A DNA stretch of 64,000 bases from Palsa-504 sp963744005 (lineage in GTDB: Bacteria; Actinomycetota; Actinomycetes; Streptosporangiales; Streptosporangiaceae): positions 868,001 to 932,000 of the forward strand of contig CAVURU010000004.1 in assembly GCA_963744005.1 (NCBI GenBank). The letters run 5' to 3'. Each line of letters starts with the position of its first letter. Position 1 is the first letter of the stretch. Of this stretch, positions 23,647 through 31,534 are shown in pieces. The notes beneath the pieces were generated by a model. It was not told where the DNA came from. It searched no databases and was given only the letters and a program-made list of their open reading frames with translations. Made by a program: the position numbers and the translations under genes.

Positions 23647-24747
23647 CTAGCGTGACTCGGCCCAGCGGGCCAGGATCTCCTTGGGCACGTGCTGGCCGCG
23701 GGGCGCGGGCGGGGTGACCGGAGCCGACGGCGTGGCCGAGAACCGCGGCGCCGGGGCGGGCTGCACGATGCCGTCCTGGGTGAACAGGGCGCCGCGCCCG
23801 GCCAGCTGCGGGTGCTGGGCCGCCTGGTGCATGCTCAGCACCGGGGCCACGCAGGCATCCGACTCGGCGAACACCTCGGTCCATTCGGCCTGCGTGCGGG
23901 AGGCGAAGGCGGCCGCGATCCGGCTCCGCAGCCCGGGCCAGCCGCTGCGGTCGTGCTGCCGGGCCAGGTCCTCGTCCAGGCCAAGTTTGGCCGTCAGCTC
24001 CTGGTAGAACTTGGGCTCCAGCGCGCCGACCGCCATATGCCGGCCGTCGGCGCATTCGTAGACGGAGTAGAACGGCGCTCCGCCGTCCAGCAGGTTGGCG
24101 CCCCGCTCGTCGGCCCAGGTGCCCGCCGCGACCGCGCCGTACGTGCTGGCCAGGATGTGCGCCGTGCCGTCGACGATGGCGGCGTCGACCACCTGGCCGG
24201 GTGCGCCGTTCTTGGTGGCCAGCAGGGCGGCCAGGATACCGATGACCAGGTAGCAGCCCCCGCCGCCGAAGTCGCCCAGCAGGTTGAGCGGGATCTGCGG
24301 CGGGCCGTCCGCCGGGCCGATGGCGTGCAGGGCCCCGGTCAGCGCGATGTAGGCGATGTCGTGCCCGGCCCGGGCCGCCATCGGGCCGTCCTGGCCCCAG
24401 CCGGTCATCCGCCCGTAGATGAGCGACGGGTTGCGGGCCAGGCAGTCGTCCGGCCCGACGCCCAGGCGCTCGGCCACGCCGGGCCGGAAGCCCTCGATCA
24501 GCACGTCGGCCGCGCCCGCCAGCTCCAGCACCGTCTCGACGTCCTCGGGCCGCTTGAGGTCCAGCACCACCGATTTCTTGCCCCGCCGCAGCAGGTCGTA
24601 GCGCTCGGCACCGGGGGCCCGCTCGGGCTCATCCGGCCGGTCGACCCGGACCACGTCGGCCCCCAGGTCGGCCAGGATCATCCCGGCGAACGGACCCGGG
24701 CCGATCCCGCCCAGCTCAATAACCCGGCAACCCGACAGCGTGCTCAT
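23647..24747 (-). CDS. Alpha-methylacyl-CoA racemase (CaiB/BaiF family)
   Basis: Family III CoA-transferase fold enzyme, 366 residues. His129 (RAGHDIAYIAL), Asp159 (LLGDFGGGG) and Glu244 (GALEPKFY) fall exactly where the catalytic H126, D156 and E241 of M. tuberculosis MCR are, each offset by three. Length and the GGIGPGPFAGMILADLGADV start also match. It would interconvert (2R)- and (2S)-methylacyl-CoAs, needed before acyl-CoA dehydrogenase attack on branched or sterol side chains. It is followed by two further CoA-transferase-family genes upstream in the same operon. Strong evidence for methyl-branched substrates in this cluster. Confidence 0.9.
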   Translation of the reverse strand: MSTLSGCRVIELGGIGPGPFAGMILADLGADVVRVDRPDEPERAPGAERYDLLRRGKKSVVLDLKRPEDVETVLELAGAADVLIEGFRPGVAERLGVGPDDCLARNPSLIYGRMTGWGQDGPMAARAGHDIAYIALTGALHAIGPADGPPQIPLNLLGDFGGGGCYLVIGILAALLATKNGAPGQVVDAAIVDGTAHILASTYGAVAAGTWADERGANLLDGGAPFYSVYECADGRHMAVGALEPKFYQELTAKLGLDEDLARQHDRSGWPGLRSRIAAAFASRTQAEWTEVFAESDACVAPVLSMHQAAQHPQLAGRGALFTQDGIVQPAPAPRFSATPSAPVTPPAPRGQHVPKEILARWAESR

Positions 24748-24769
24748 GCGGCTCCTTTAGGAAACGGTC

Positions 24770-25984
24770 TCAGTAGAGGATCTTCGCGTCGCGCAGCCGG
24801 CCGATCTCGGCCGCGCTGAGGCCGAGCAGGCCGGACAGCACCTCGTCGGTGTGCTCGCCCAGGTTCGGGGCCGCGCTCTGCTCGCCGGGCGTGCGGTCCA
24901 GCCGGTAGGCCGGGCCGTCGTACGGCATCGGGCCGCATTCGGCCTGGTCCAGGTCGCGGAAGAAGCCCCAGGCTCGCAGGTTCTCATCGACCCGCAGGTC
25001 GGCGCAATCCTGCACCGGGTAGGCGGCGATGCCGGCCTGCTGCAGGGCCGCGGTCAGCTCGGCGGCCGGCTGGCGGGCCATCAGCGGCCCGAGGTAGCCG
25101 TCCACCTCCTCGGGCTGCCGCAACCGGTCGGCGTGCCCGGCGAACTCCGGTGGCCCGGCGCCGGCCCCGAGCACCCGCAGCAGGCCGGCCCACTGCTCGT
25201 CGTCCTCGACGGCCAGCGCGATCCACCGCTCGCCGCTCTCATCGTCCCGGCCCCGGTAGGCGCCGTGCGGCGCGAACCGGGCCGAGCGGTTCCCGGTGGC
25301 CTGCGCGACCCGGCCGGTGGCGAAGTAGTCGGTCAGCGCGGGGGCCAGGAAGTTCAGCGCCGCCTCGTACTGGGCCATGTCGATCATCTGCCCCTCGCCG
25401 GTGCGGCGGCGGTGATCGATGGCCGACAGCAGCGCGAAGCAGGAGAACCGCGGGGCCACGAAGTCGGTGTACGGGCCGTGCACCGGGGTCAGCTCGTCCG
25501 GTGCGTACCCCGACACCTGGTAGAACCCGGAGATCGCGGCCAGCTGCGTGCCGAACCCGGCGTACCCGGCCCGCGGTCCGGTCTGGCCCTGCAGGCAGGT
25601 GGCCAGGTAGATCAGGTCCGGGCGGAGCTCGCGCAGCTGCTCGTAGCCCAGGCCCCAGCGGGCCAGCGTCCCGACCCGGAAGCTCTCGGCCACGATGTCG
25701 CAGTGCGGGACGAGGGCCCGGATCAGGTCCCGGCCCTCCTCGGTGCCCATGTCGATGCTGACGCTCTTCTTGGAGGAGTTGTAGTTGCCGAAGTACTGGC
25801 TCCGGTTCACGCTCGTCCCGGGCTGGCCCTTGAACGGCGCCGCCAGCCGCAGCCCGTCCGGGCGCTGGTGCGACTCGATCTTGATGACCTCGGCGCCGTT
25901 GTCGGCCAGGTACTTCGTGGTCACCGGGCCCACCGCGAACCAGGTGAAGTCCAGGACCCGCAGGCCCTCAGCGACGCCGCTCAC
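24770..25984 (-). CDS. CaiB/BaiF family CoA-transferase
   Basis: Family III CoA-transferase, 404 residues. It has the expected N-terminal GLRVLDFTWFAVGPVTTKYL, the CoA-binding region NYNSSKKSVSIDM, and the catalytic Asp174 in PYTDFVAPRF that forms the acyl anhydride. The GTG start at 25984 sits in the first copy of a 17-nt tandem repeat, so the exact start is not certain. It would move CoA from a donor thioester to a carboxylic acid substrate of the cluster. It lies between a racemase-type and a probably inactive paralogue in the same direction. Confidence 0.9.
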   Translation of the reverse strand: MSGVAEGLRVLDFTWFAVGPVTTKYLADNGAEVIKIESHQRPDGLRLAAPFKGQPGTSVNRSQYFGNYNSSKKSVSIDMGTEEGRDLIRALVPHCDIVAESFRVGTLARWGLGYEQLRELRPDLIYLATCLQGQTGPRAGYAGFGTQLAAISGFYQVSGYAPDELTPVHGPYTDFVAPRFSCFALLSAIDHRRRTGEGQMIDMAQYEAALNFLAPALTDYFATGRVAQATGNRSARFAPHGAYRGRDDESGERWIALAVEDDEQWAGLLRVLGAGAGPPEFAGHADRLRQPEEVDGYLGPLMARQPAAELTAALQQAGIAAYPVQDCADLRVDENLRAWGFFRDLDQAECGPMPYDGPAYRLDRTPGEQSAAPNLGEHTDEVLSGLLGLSAAEIGRLRDAKILY

Positions 25985-26035
25985 TCAGCCACCCCGCTCA
26001 CTCAGCCACCCCGCTCACTCAGCCACCCCGCTCAC
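25978..26035. repeat. 17-nt tandem repeat over a start region
   Basis: Three perfect copies of CGCTCACTCAGCCACCC (25978-25994, 25995-26011, 26012-26028) and a partial fourth copy. On the minus strand each copy supplies a GTGAGC start-like triplet, but since 17 is not a multiple of three each lies in a different frame. The repeat fills the gap between two CoA-transferase genes. Confidence 0.9.
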
Positions 26036-27309
26036 CGGACTGCTCCCTCGCTCGTCACGCCTGCTTCCGTCGCCGCCGCGAACTCCTCCTCGGTCAGGCC
26101 GAGCTCGTCCCGCAGCACCTCCGCGTTGTGCTCGCCCAGCATCGGCGCGCGCCGGGCGGGCGGCGCCGGCGTACCGCTGAGCTTCGCGAACGGCCCGATC
26201 AGGGTCAGGCTGCGGTCCAGGCCGGGGTGCTCGACCTGCTGGTAGTAGTCCCGGGCCGCCAGCTGCTCGTCATGCGCGATGTCGGCGGCCGTGTTGACCG
26301 GCGCGATGGCCCAGCCCCGGGCGTGTGTCCGGCTCATGATCTCTACCTTGGTCAGCCGGGCCAGCAGGCCGGCGATGACCGCCTCGCAGGCGGTCATCTC
26401 GGCCACCAGGTCCGGGTCCTGGGCGCGCTGCCGCTCCGGCGTCCACGTCGCGAAGTCGATCCCGGCCACCGGATCGGGCAGCGGGCCGAACTCTGCGGCC
26501 CATTCCAGCAGGCCCATCGTGGTGGCCAGGAAGATGCCCGTGTTGACGGTGAGCTGCACGTGCCCGTCGGCGCACGGGTAGAGGTACCGGCCGGCCCTCG
26601 GCATGAAGGCCGGGGTGGCGCCGTTGCGCACCATCGAGCGGCCCTCCAGCACGGGGAAGGCCGTCTCGGTGTTCAGCGCTCCCGCCGCGGCCGCCTGCAT
26701 GCTGATCACCACCTGCTGGCCCTGTCCGGACCGCTCTCGGTCCAGGTGCGCCAGCATGCTTCCCACAGCCGCCTCCGCGCCGGCGAAGAAACACGCCTGC
26801 GGTACGCTGACCTGCAGCGGAGGTCGTTCCGGCGTCCCTTGCAGGATCATCATCCCGCTCGCCGCCCAGCCGACGATGTCGGTCGCGCGCCAGGCTGCAC
26901 CCGGCCCGCGGTCGCCGAACGGCGTCACCGAAGTGTAGATCAGCCGGGGGTTGCGCGCGGCCAGTGCCGCATAGGACAGGCCGAGGCCGTCCAGGTAGCC
27001 GGCCGGGGACGACTCGACCAGGAAGTCGGACCGCTCCGCCAGCCGGGCCACCGCGTCCCGGGCCGCCGGCCGCCCGAGGTCGAGGGTGACCGACCGCTTC
27101 CCGGCCGCCAGGGCCTGGAAGTACAGGCTGCGGTCCGGCCCGGCCGCGTCGTCCAGGAACGGCGGGATGCGCCGGGTCGGGCAGCCGTCCGGCGGCTCCA
27201 CCTTGATCACGTCCGCGCCCAGCTCGGCGAACATCTTCCCGCACAGGGCGGCCGTCTCGTCGGCCAGGTCCAGGACCCGGTAGCCGTGCAGCGGTCCGCC
27301 GGCCGTCAT
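26032..27309 (-). CDS. CaiB/BaiF family protein lacking the catalytic aspartate
   Basis: CoA-transferase family III fold, 425 residues from ATG 27309 (GGAG upstream; longer in-frame extensions look non-protein-like). The fold is clear: GYRVLDLADETAALCGKMFAELGADVIK in pieces, KRSVTLDLGRP, RLIYTSVTPFGDRGP, and the C-terminal GEHNAEVLRDELGL. But the position of the catalytic Asp (GD or TD in the two neighbours) reads VSVPQACFF, with Gln171-Ala172. It may be a regulatory or heteromeric partner, or have altered chemistry. First gene of the run of three, transcribed from the 27.3-28.1 kb control region. Confidence 0.85.
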   Translation of the reverse strand: MTAGGPLHGYRVLDLADETAALCGKMFAELGADVIKVEPPDGCPTRRIPPFLDDAAGPDRSLYFQALAAGKRSVTLDLGRPAARDAVARLAERSDFLVESSPAGYLDGLGLSYAALAARNPRLIYTSVTPFGDRGPGAAWRATDIVGWAASGMMILQGTPERPPLQVSVPQACFFAGAEAAVGSMLAHLDRERSGQGQQVVISMQAAAAGALNTETAFPVLEGRSMVRNGATPAFMPRAGRYLYPCADGHVQLTVNTGIFLATTMGLLEWAAEFGPLPDPVAGIDFATWTPERQRAQDPDLVAEMTACEAVIAGLLARLTKVEIMSRTHARGWAIAPVNTAADIAHDEQLAARDYYQQVEHPGLDRSLTLIGPFAKLSGTPAPPARRAPMLGEHNAEVLRDELGLTEEEFAAATEAGVTSEGAVR

Positions 27310-27494
27310 GCCGGCTCCGGATCCGCGGCGGTGGTGGTAGCGGCGCCCCGGCTGACCGCGGCCCCGGCGCTGGCCCGGATCCCGCCCCGCCCGGACGATG
27401 TCGATGTCATGCGACCCGGTGTGGTCATGCGGATCCTCCTTCGGAGGCCCAGGGAGCAAGCGGCCACGTTGCCGGCGATCCCTCCCGGTTCAAA

Positions 27495-27526
27495 CCAGAA
27501 TCGTTTCTGGAACTTGGACGTGTCAA
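27495..27526 (-). promoter_or_regulatory. Promoter with overlapping palindrome, CoA-transferase operon
   Basis: TTGACA on the minus strand (27526-27521) with a 17-nt spacer to a CGATTC hexamer. The perfect-arm palindrome CCAGAA-TCGT-TTCTGG (27495-27510) covers the -10 position. This is classical repressor geometry; a TetR protein of the cluster is the likely ligand. Confidence 0.55.
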
Positions 27527-27868
27527 GACTCTGTTTCACCGGACCGCCGCCCGTGGTGCCGCCCGGGCCGGCCCTTCCGGCCGGCCCCGCCGCGACGTCC
27601 GGAACCGGGCAGGCGGCGTCGCCGGCAGTGACCGCTGGTACCTGCTGTGAACTGGGGTAACAAGCGTTTCTCTGGTGCTCGGCAGGCCCGTTCGGCCGAC
27701 GGTCCGGGGCCCGGCCCGGGGCGCGGACCGCTCGCCATCCGGCCAGCATTATCGCGGCGGGCGGCCCGGCCGGTGAGAGCCAGTTCTATCTGAGCGTCGC
27801 GGCTGCGCGCCGGGGTGGGCCTTTTGGCCCGGGCGGCGCGGCCCGGGCCGTCAACGCCAACTTCACCC

Positions 27869-27906
27869 TTGCCGAACCGTCCCGTATTGGACAGAATCGA
27901 TTCTGT
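27869..27906 (+). promoter_or_regulatory. Promoter with overlapping palindrome, thiolase operon
   Basis: TTGCCG (27869-27874), 17-nt spacer, CAGAAT as -10, overlapped by the perfect 16-nt palindrome ACAGAATCGATTCTGT (27891-27906). The palindrome is the same element as at 27495, so one regulator probably controls both operons. Confidence 0.55.
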
Positions 27907-28086
27907 AAACCTCGGGAGGATGACGTTGTCCGACCGCCTAACCAGCCGAGACGGCAGCCGTTCCTGTGGTACGGGAATTTCACCAGCGCTGACCGTGCGT
28001 GCAGTTCAGCGGGCCGGGCACAGCCAGGACCAGGCGGCACAGGGATTCACGACAGCTGGATTCACTAACAGCAAGGAGGCGGTTGG

Positions 28087-29301
28087 GTGAACGCGGCACC
28101 GGCCAGAGCGACAGCGAGGACCAAAGAGGCCCTTCGCGGTCGTGCGGCCATCGTGGGCGTGGGCGAGACCACGTATTACAAGTGGGGACGAGCCACCGAG
28201 CCCGAATTCAAGATGGCCGTGGACGCCATCCAGGCGGCCTGCCGGGACGCCGGCATCGACCCGCAGCGGATCGACGGGTTCGCCTCATACTCCGATGACC
28301 GCAACACCTCCACCCGGCTGGCGTCCGCGCTCAACCTGCCGGACCTCAAGCTGTCCTCCATGCTCTGGGGCGGCGGCGGAGGCGGCTGCTGCGGGGCGGT
28401 GGAGAACGCCGCCATGGCTGTGGCCGCCGGCGTGGCCGAGTGCGTGGTCGTCTTCCGCAGCCTGGCCCAGGGCCAGTTCGGCCGCTTCGGCCAGGGCCGC
28501 CCGATCGAGTCGATCAGCGGGGAAATGGCCTACACGCTGCCCTACGGGCTGATGTCGCCCGCGCAGATGTTCGCCATGCGCTACCAGCGCTGGATGCACG
28601 ATCACGGCGGGGTCGGCATGAAGGCCCAGCAGGGCGTCTCGCTGGCCTCCTATCACCACGCCCAGAACAATCCGCGGGCCGTCATGTACAAGCGCCCGCT
28701 GGACGCGGAGTCCTATGAGGAGTCGCGCTGGATCGTGGAACCGTGGCGGCTGTTCGACTGCTGCCAGGAGAACGACGGCGCGGCCGCCCTGATCGTCATG
28801 TCCGCGGAAGCGGCCAAGGACGTCTGCGAGAAGCCGGCCTACGTGCTCGGCGGTGCGCACGGCATGGACCAGCGTTACGCGGCCCCGGTGCACAACGGCG
28901 GTGCCTACCCGTCGTCGGACTTCGGCACGGTCGCGCCGCGGCTGTTCGCCATGGCCGACCTGACCCCGGCCGACGTCGACGTGACCCAGTGCTACGAGAA
29001 CTTCACCGGAGGGGTGGTGATGAGCATGGTCGAGCACGGCATGGTGGCCGCCGATGCGGTGGACGAGGTGCTGACGCTGGACAACCTGATCGCGCCCAGC
29101 GGGAAGCTGCCGCTGAACACCAGCGGCGGGAACCTGGCCGAGGCCTACATCCACGGCCTGGAGCTCGTGGTCGAGGGCGTCCGGCAGGTTCAGGGCCGTT
29201 CGGTCAACCAGGTTCCCGACGCGAAGGTCTGCCTGGTCGCCGGCGGTCCCATGGTCTCCCCGGTCTCCAGCATCATCGTGGGTTCGGAGGCGGCGCTGTG
29301 A
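28087..29301 (+). CDS. Thiolase-like lipid-transfer protein / aldolase (Ltp2-like)
   Basis: Thiolase-superfamily protein of 404 residues, like the SCP2-thiolases Ltp2-Ltp4 of steroid degradation. These act as retro-aldolases with a DUF35 partner rather than as true thiolases. The N-terminal half has AAIVGVGETTYYKWG, LWGGGGGGCCGAVENAAMAV and FRSLAQGQFGRFG. The C-terminal half has DVTQCYENFTGGVVMSMVEHG and PLNTSGGNLAEAYIHG. The tyrosine in QCYENF and the NTSGG loop match the Ltp2 group. GTG 28087 follows AAGGAGG. The stop overlaps the DUF35 gene start (GTGA), strongly implying a stoichiometric complex. Confidence 0.88.
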   Translation: MNAAPARATARTKEALRGRAAIVGVGETTYYKWGRATEPEFKMAVDAIQAACRDAGIDPQRIDGFASYSDDRNTSTRLASALNLPDLKLSSMLWGGGGGGCCGAVENAAMAVAAGVAECVVVFRSLAQGQFGRFGQGRPIESISGEMAYTLPYGLMSPAQMFAMRYQRWMHDHGGVGMKAQQGVSLASYHHAQNNPRAVMYKRPLDAESYEESRWIVEPWRLFDCCQENDGAAALIVMSAEAAKDVCEKPAYVLGGAHGMDQRYAAPVHNGGAYPSSDFGTVAPRLFAMADLTPADVDVTQCYENFTGGVVMSMVEHGMVAADAVDEVLTLDNLIAPSGKLPLNTSGGNLAEAYIHGLELVVEGVRQVQGRSVNQVPDAKVCLVAGGPMVSPVSSIIVGSEAAL

Positions 29302-29729
29302 GCGGCGAAGCGTACCTGGCCGACGGGCTGGCCAAGCCCCTGGCCGACAACATGGGCCTGGACACCGCGTACTGGGAGGCCACCGCCCAGCACCGGCTGG
29401 CCGTGCAGCGCTGCAACGGCTGCCACCACTTCCAGTGGGGCCCGGAATGGGTCTGCTGGCGGTGCGGGTCCGATGACCTCGGCTGGGACGACGTCCAGGC
29501 CACCGGGGTCATCTACTCCTGGGAGCGGATCTGGCACCCGGTCCACCCCGCTCTGGTCGAATCGGTGCCCTACCTGGTCGTCCTGGTCGAGCTGCCGCAC
29601 GCCGACGACATCCGCATGGTCGGCAACCTGCTCGGCGACCGCCGCCAGGAAGTCCAGATCGGAGCGCCGGTGCACGCCGTCTTCGAAGACCACGACGGCT
29701 ACACCCTCGTCCAGTGGGAGCTCGACTGA
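29298..29729 (+). CDS. DUF35 OB-fold zinc-ribbon protein (ChsH2 C-terminal type)
   Basis: Partner of the Ltp2-like protein, 143 residues. The N-terminal helix is followed by a zinc ribbon with CNGCHHFQ and CWRCGSDD (two CxxC pairs) and an OB-fold with GVIYSWERIWHPVHPAL, YLVVLVELPHADDIRMVGNL and HAVFEDHDGYTLVQWEL. In M. tuberculosis this domain is fused to the hydratase subunit ChsH2 and docks Ltp2. Here it is a separate gene joined to the ltp2-like gene by a GTGA overlap, while the hydratase genes follow after a hairpin. GTG 29298 is the start. Confidence 0.9.
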   Translation: MSGEAYLADGLAKPLADNMGLDTAYWEATAQHRLAVQRCNGCHHFQWGPEWVCWRCGSDDLGWDDVQATGVIYSWERIWHPVHPALVESVPYLVVLVELPHADDIRMVGNLLGDRRQEVQIGAPVHAVFEDHDGYTLVQWELD

Positions 29730-29742
29730 CGAGAACCCGTGA

Positions 29743-29771
29743 CCCGGAGGGCCCGTACCGGGCCCTCCGGG
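29743..29771. terminator. Strong GC hairpin inside the thiolase-hydratase operon
   Basis: Perfect 13-bp arms CCCGGAGGGCCCG and CGGGCCCTCCGGG with a TAC loop, 13 bp after the DUF35 stop and before the hydratase genes. No T-run follows, so it may attenuate or protect transcripts rather than terminate fully. Confidence 0.55.
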
Positions 29772-29811
29772 CCCGCGGGCACCCAGCCGGGCGCGATCAA
29801 GGAGGGTCCGC

Positions 29812-30342
29812 GTGAAGCAGTCCGGGCCGTATGACATCGACGCTGTCCGCGCCGAGTGGATCGGCAAGGCCGACGAGATCAAGCACGGCCGTTATCCCGT
29901 CGAGTACGACGCCATCCGCCGTCACTGCCACATGGTGGAGGACGACAACCCGCTCTACCTGGACCCGGACTTCGCGGCCGGCGCCCGGTACGGGGCGGTG
30001 ATCGCCCCGCCGGTGATGGCCGACTACTTCGCGGGCAACGGCATCTGGCCCAAGACCGACGAGGGCCCGCAGCTCATGCTGCTCATCCCGACGCCCGGCG
30101 ACCGGATGATCAACCTCAACCAGCAGATGGAGTTCCTGCGCCCGATCCGGGTCGGGGACCGGCTGTCCCGCCAGATGGTCGTGGTGGACGTCTACACCAA
30201 ACCGATCCGGCTGGACCCCAAGGCCGTCTGGACCACGGTGGAGACCCGGATCACCAACCAGGACGGCGAGCTGGTCGCGACCATCCGGAACACCCTGCTC
30301 ATCCACCGCGAGCCCGACGAGGTAGCGGCCGACCAGTCCTGA
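29812..30342 (+). CDS. FAS1-like dehydratase / MaoC N-terminal domain hydratase subunit
   Basis: Hot-dog protein of 176 residues from GTG 29812, preceded by AAGGAGGG. Key sequences: YPVEYDAIRRHCHMVEDDNP, LDPDFAAGARYGAVIAPPVM, LNQQMEFLRPIRVGD and VWTTVETRITNQDGE. This matches the N-terminal hydratase part of ChsH2-like proteins; the DUF35 part is encoded separately upstream. It should pair with the MaoC protein encoded 10 bp downstream. The other hydratase pair at 18.8-19.8 kb shows that the cluster holds two such heterodimers, perhaps for successive cycles or different chain lengths. Confidence 0.87.
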   Translation: MKQSGPYDIDAVRAEWIGKADEIKHGRYPVEYDAIRRHCHMVEDDNPLYLDPDFAAGARYGAVIAPPVMADYFAGNGIWPKTDEGPQLMLLIPTPGDRMINLNQQMEFLRPIRVGDRLSRQMVVVDVYTKPIRLDPKAVWTTVETRITNQDGELVATIRNTLLIHREPDEVAADQS

Positions 30343-30352
30343 GGAGACAGCG

Positions 30353-30802
30353 ATGTCAGCACCGGTTATCACCCAGCGGTACTGGGACGACGTCACCGAA
30401 GGCGAGGAGATCCCTGGCTTCGAGATGTTCCTGTCCGAGACCAAGATGGTCGAGCAGGTCAGCGGTTCGCAGGACTTCTACCCGGTCCACCACGACCGCG
30501 AGTTCGCCCGGGCGGGCGGTCACCCGGACGTCTTCTTCAACACCGGCTTCACCCGGGCCGCGCTCGGCCGGCTCCTGGGCGGCTACGTGGGCACCGAAGG
30601 CTGGATCCGCACGCTCGAGTACTCCATGCGCAAGATGAACCGGCCCGGCGTCACCCTCAAGGTCCGCGGCACGGTCACCCGCAAGTACCTCGGCGACGAC
30701 GACGCCGGGCTGGTCGACCTGGATGTCTGGCTGGAGAACGAGCAGGAAGGCGTGACCACCCCGGGTAGCGCCACCGTCATGCTGCCGCGTCGTCCGGCCT
30801 AG
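30353..30802 (+). CDS. MaoC-like hydratase subunit (ChsH1-like)
   Basis: MaoC hot-dog protein of 149 residues. The motif EQVSGSQDFYPVHHDREFAR holds the catalytic Asp and His expected in (R)-hydratases (D-F-x-P-x-H), so this is the likely catalytic chain of its pair. It continues with VFFNTGFTRAALGRLLGGYV and MNRPGVTLKVRGTVTRKYLG. The start follows a GAGGAGAC ribosome site, 10 bp after the FAS1-like partner. It ends the plus-strand operon that also encodes the Ltp2-like protein and DUF35. A short inverted repeat lies right after the stop. Confidence 0.88.
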   Translation: MSAPVITQRYWDDVTEGEEIPGFEMFLSETKMVEQVSGSQDFYPVHHDREFARAGGHPDVFFNTGFTRAALGRLLGGYVGTEGWIRTLEYSMRKMNRPGVTLKVRGTVTRKYLGDDDAGLVDLDVWLENEQEGVTTPGSATVMLPRRPA

Positions 30803-30809
30803 TTCTCCA

Positions 30810-30837
30810 GCGGCACCTCGTGACGTAGTGCGGTGCC
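30810..30837. terminator. Inverted repeat after the hydratase operon
   Basis: CGGCACC (30810-30816) and GGTGCCG (30831-30837) form a 7-bp stem with a 14-nt loop, 8 bp after the hydratase stop and before a convergent gene. It is a plausible terminator, but there is no T-run. Confidence 0.45.
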
Positions 30838-30858
30838 GGGTACTAGTGAGACCGGTGG

Positions 30859-31500
30859 TCAGTCCTTGATGAGGATGGCCGCGAGGCTGGCCAGTGCGGT
30901 GTCTGCCTGGTCGAGGTTGGCGGCTGTGGCGTCGAACTGGTCGGCTGAGTCGAGGCCGAGCCATTCCAGCCGTTCCTGATGTTCTTCGTGTTTGGGGTCG
31001 GTGAGGATCTCGACGAGCTCCTCATAACCCCAGATTCCGCCGCAGTCTTCGGGCGGGCAGGCCCGGCGGCCGGTCAGGCAGCGGGGGTACGCGATGCCCC
31101 GTTCGGCGTCAGTGATCGCCTCGGTAAGGATGGCGTGTTCCCAGTCGTCGCCGAAGTCGTAGGTATAGCTGAGCCGGTCTCCCTCACGAGGGGCGATCTG
31201 GTCGAGCCGTTTGACGGCAGCGTTGCTGATTTCCAGTTCGGCGTCGGGGAGGCCGTAGCGGCCGAACGGGGTCTCAAAGACCCACATGTGGTAGTCGTCC
31301 CAGCCAAAGGCCGCTTGGATGACGTCGTGCAAGGCACGCAAGGTGGTGGTCGAGGGGACTTGCAGGCGGCGCCAGATCGGTGGCCGCGATCCGGCCAGGG
31401 TGACCTTGATCGTATGGACCGTCCGGGCTGATGCCGTGGGGGCACCCGGCTTGAGGCGCCTGGCGTTGGCCATGACGGTCATCTTGCCGCATACCGCCAC
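30859..31500 (-). CDS. Plasmid pRiA4b ORF-3 family protein
   Basis: Protein of 213 residues with the PRiA4_ORF3 domain: VHTIKVTLAGSRPPIWRRLQ, TLRALHDVIQAAFGWDDYHM, YTYDFGDDWEHAI, CLTGRRACPPEDCGGIWGYE and LVEILTDPKHEEH. The Cys pair and conserved Asp/Glu residues are intact. The biochemical role of the family is unknown; members are frequent on plasmids and islands. Codon use is visibly less GC-biased than in the neighbours, which suggests a recent arrival inside the catabolic cluster. GTG 31500 is given; ATG 31482 or 31473 are possible starts. Confidence 0.87.
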   Translation of the reverse strand: MAVCGKMTVMANARRLKPGAPTASARTVHTIKVTLAGSRPPIWRRLQVPSTTTLRALHDVIQAAFGWDDYHMWVFETPFGRYGLPDAELEISNAAVKRLDQIAPREGDRLSYTYDFGDDWEHAILTEAITDAERGIAYPRCLTGRRACPPEDCGGIWGYEELVEILTDPKHEEHQERLEWLGLDSADQFDATAANLDQADTALASLAAILIKD

Positions 31501-31534
31501 CGTCTCGCTGGCTTCACGAAGTGCTGCTGGAGAA

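Larger units (their letters stand above)
27310..28086. other. Divergent control region of the catabolic cluster
   Basis: 777 bp with no supported gene between the CoA-transferase operon (minus) and the thiolase operon (plus). Two related 16-nt palindromes lie about 185 nt from each start (27495-27510 and 27891-27906), each overlapping a promoter-like -10. The thiolase ribosome site AAGGAGG is near 28074. The short open frames crossing the region lack ribosome sites. Confidence 0.65.

Noticed and set aside
27310..27749. Short open frames of about 60-150 codons in the divergent control region.
   Set aside because: They lack ribosome sites and protein-like composition and overlap promoter and palindrome elements.
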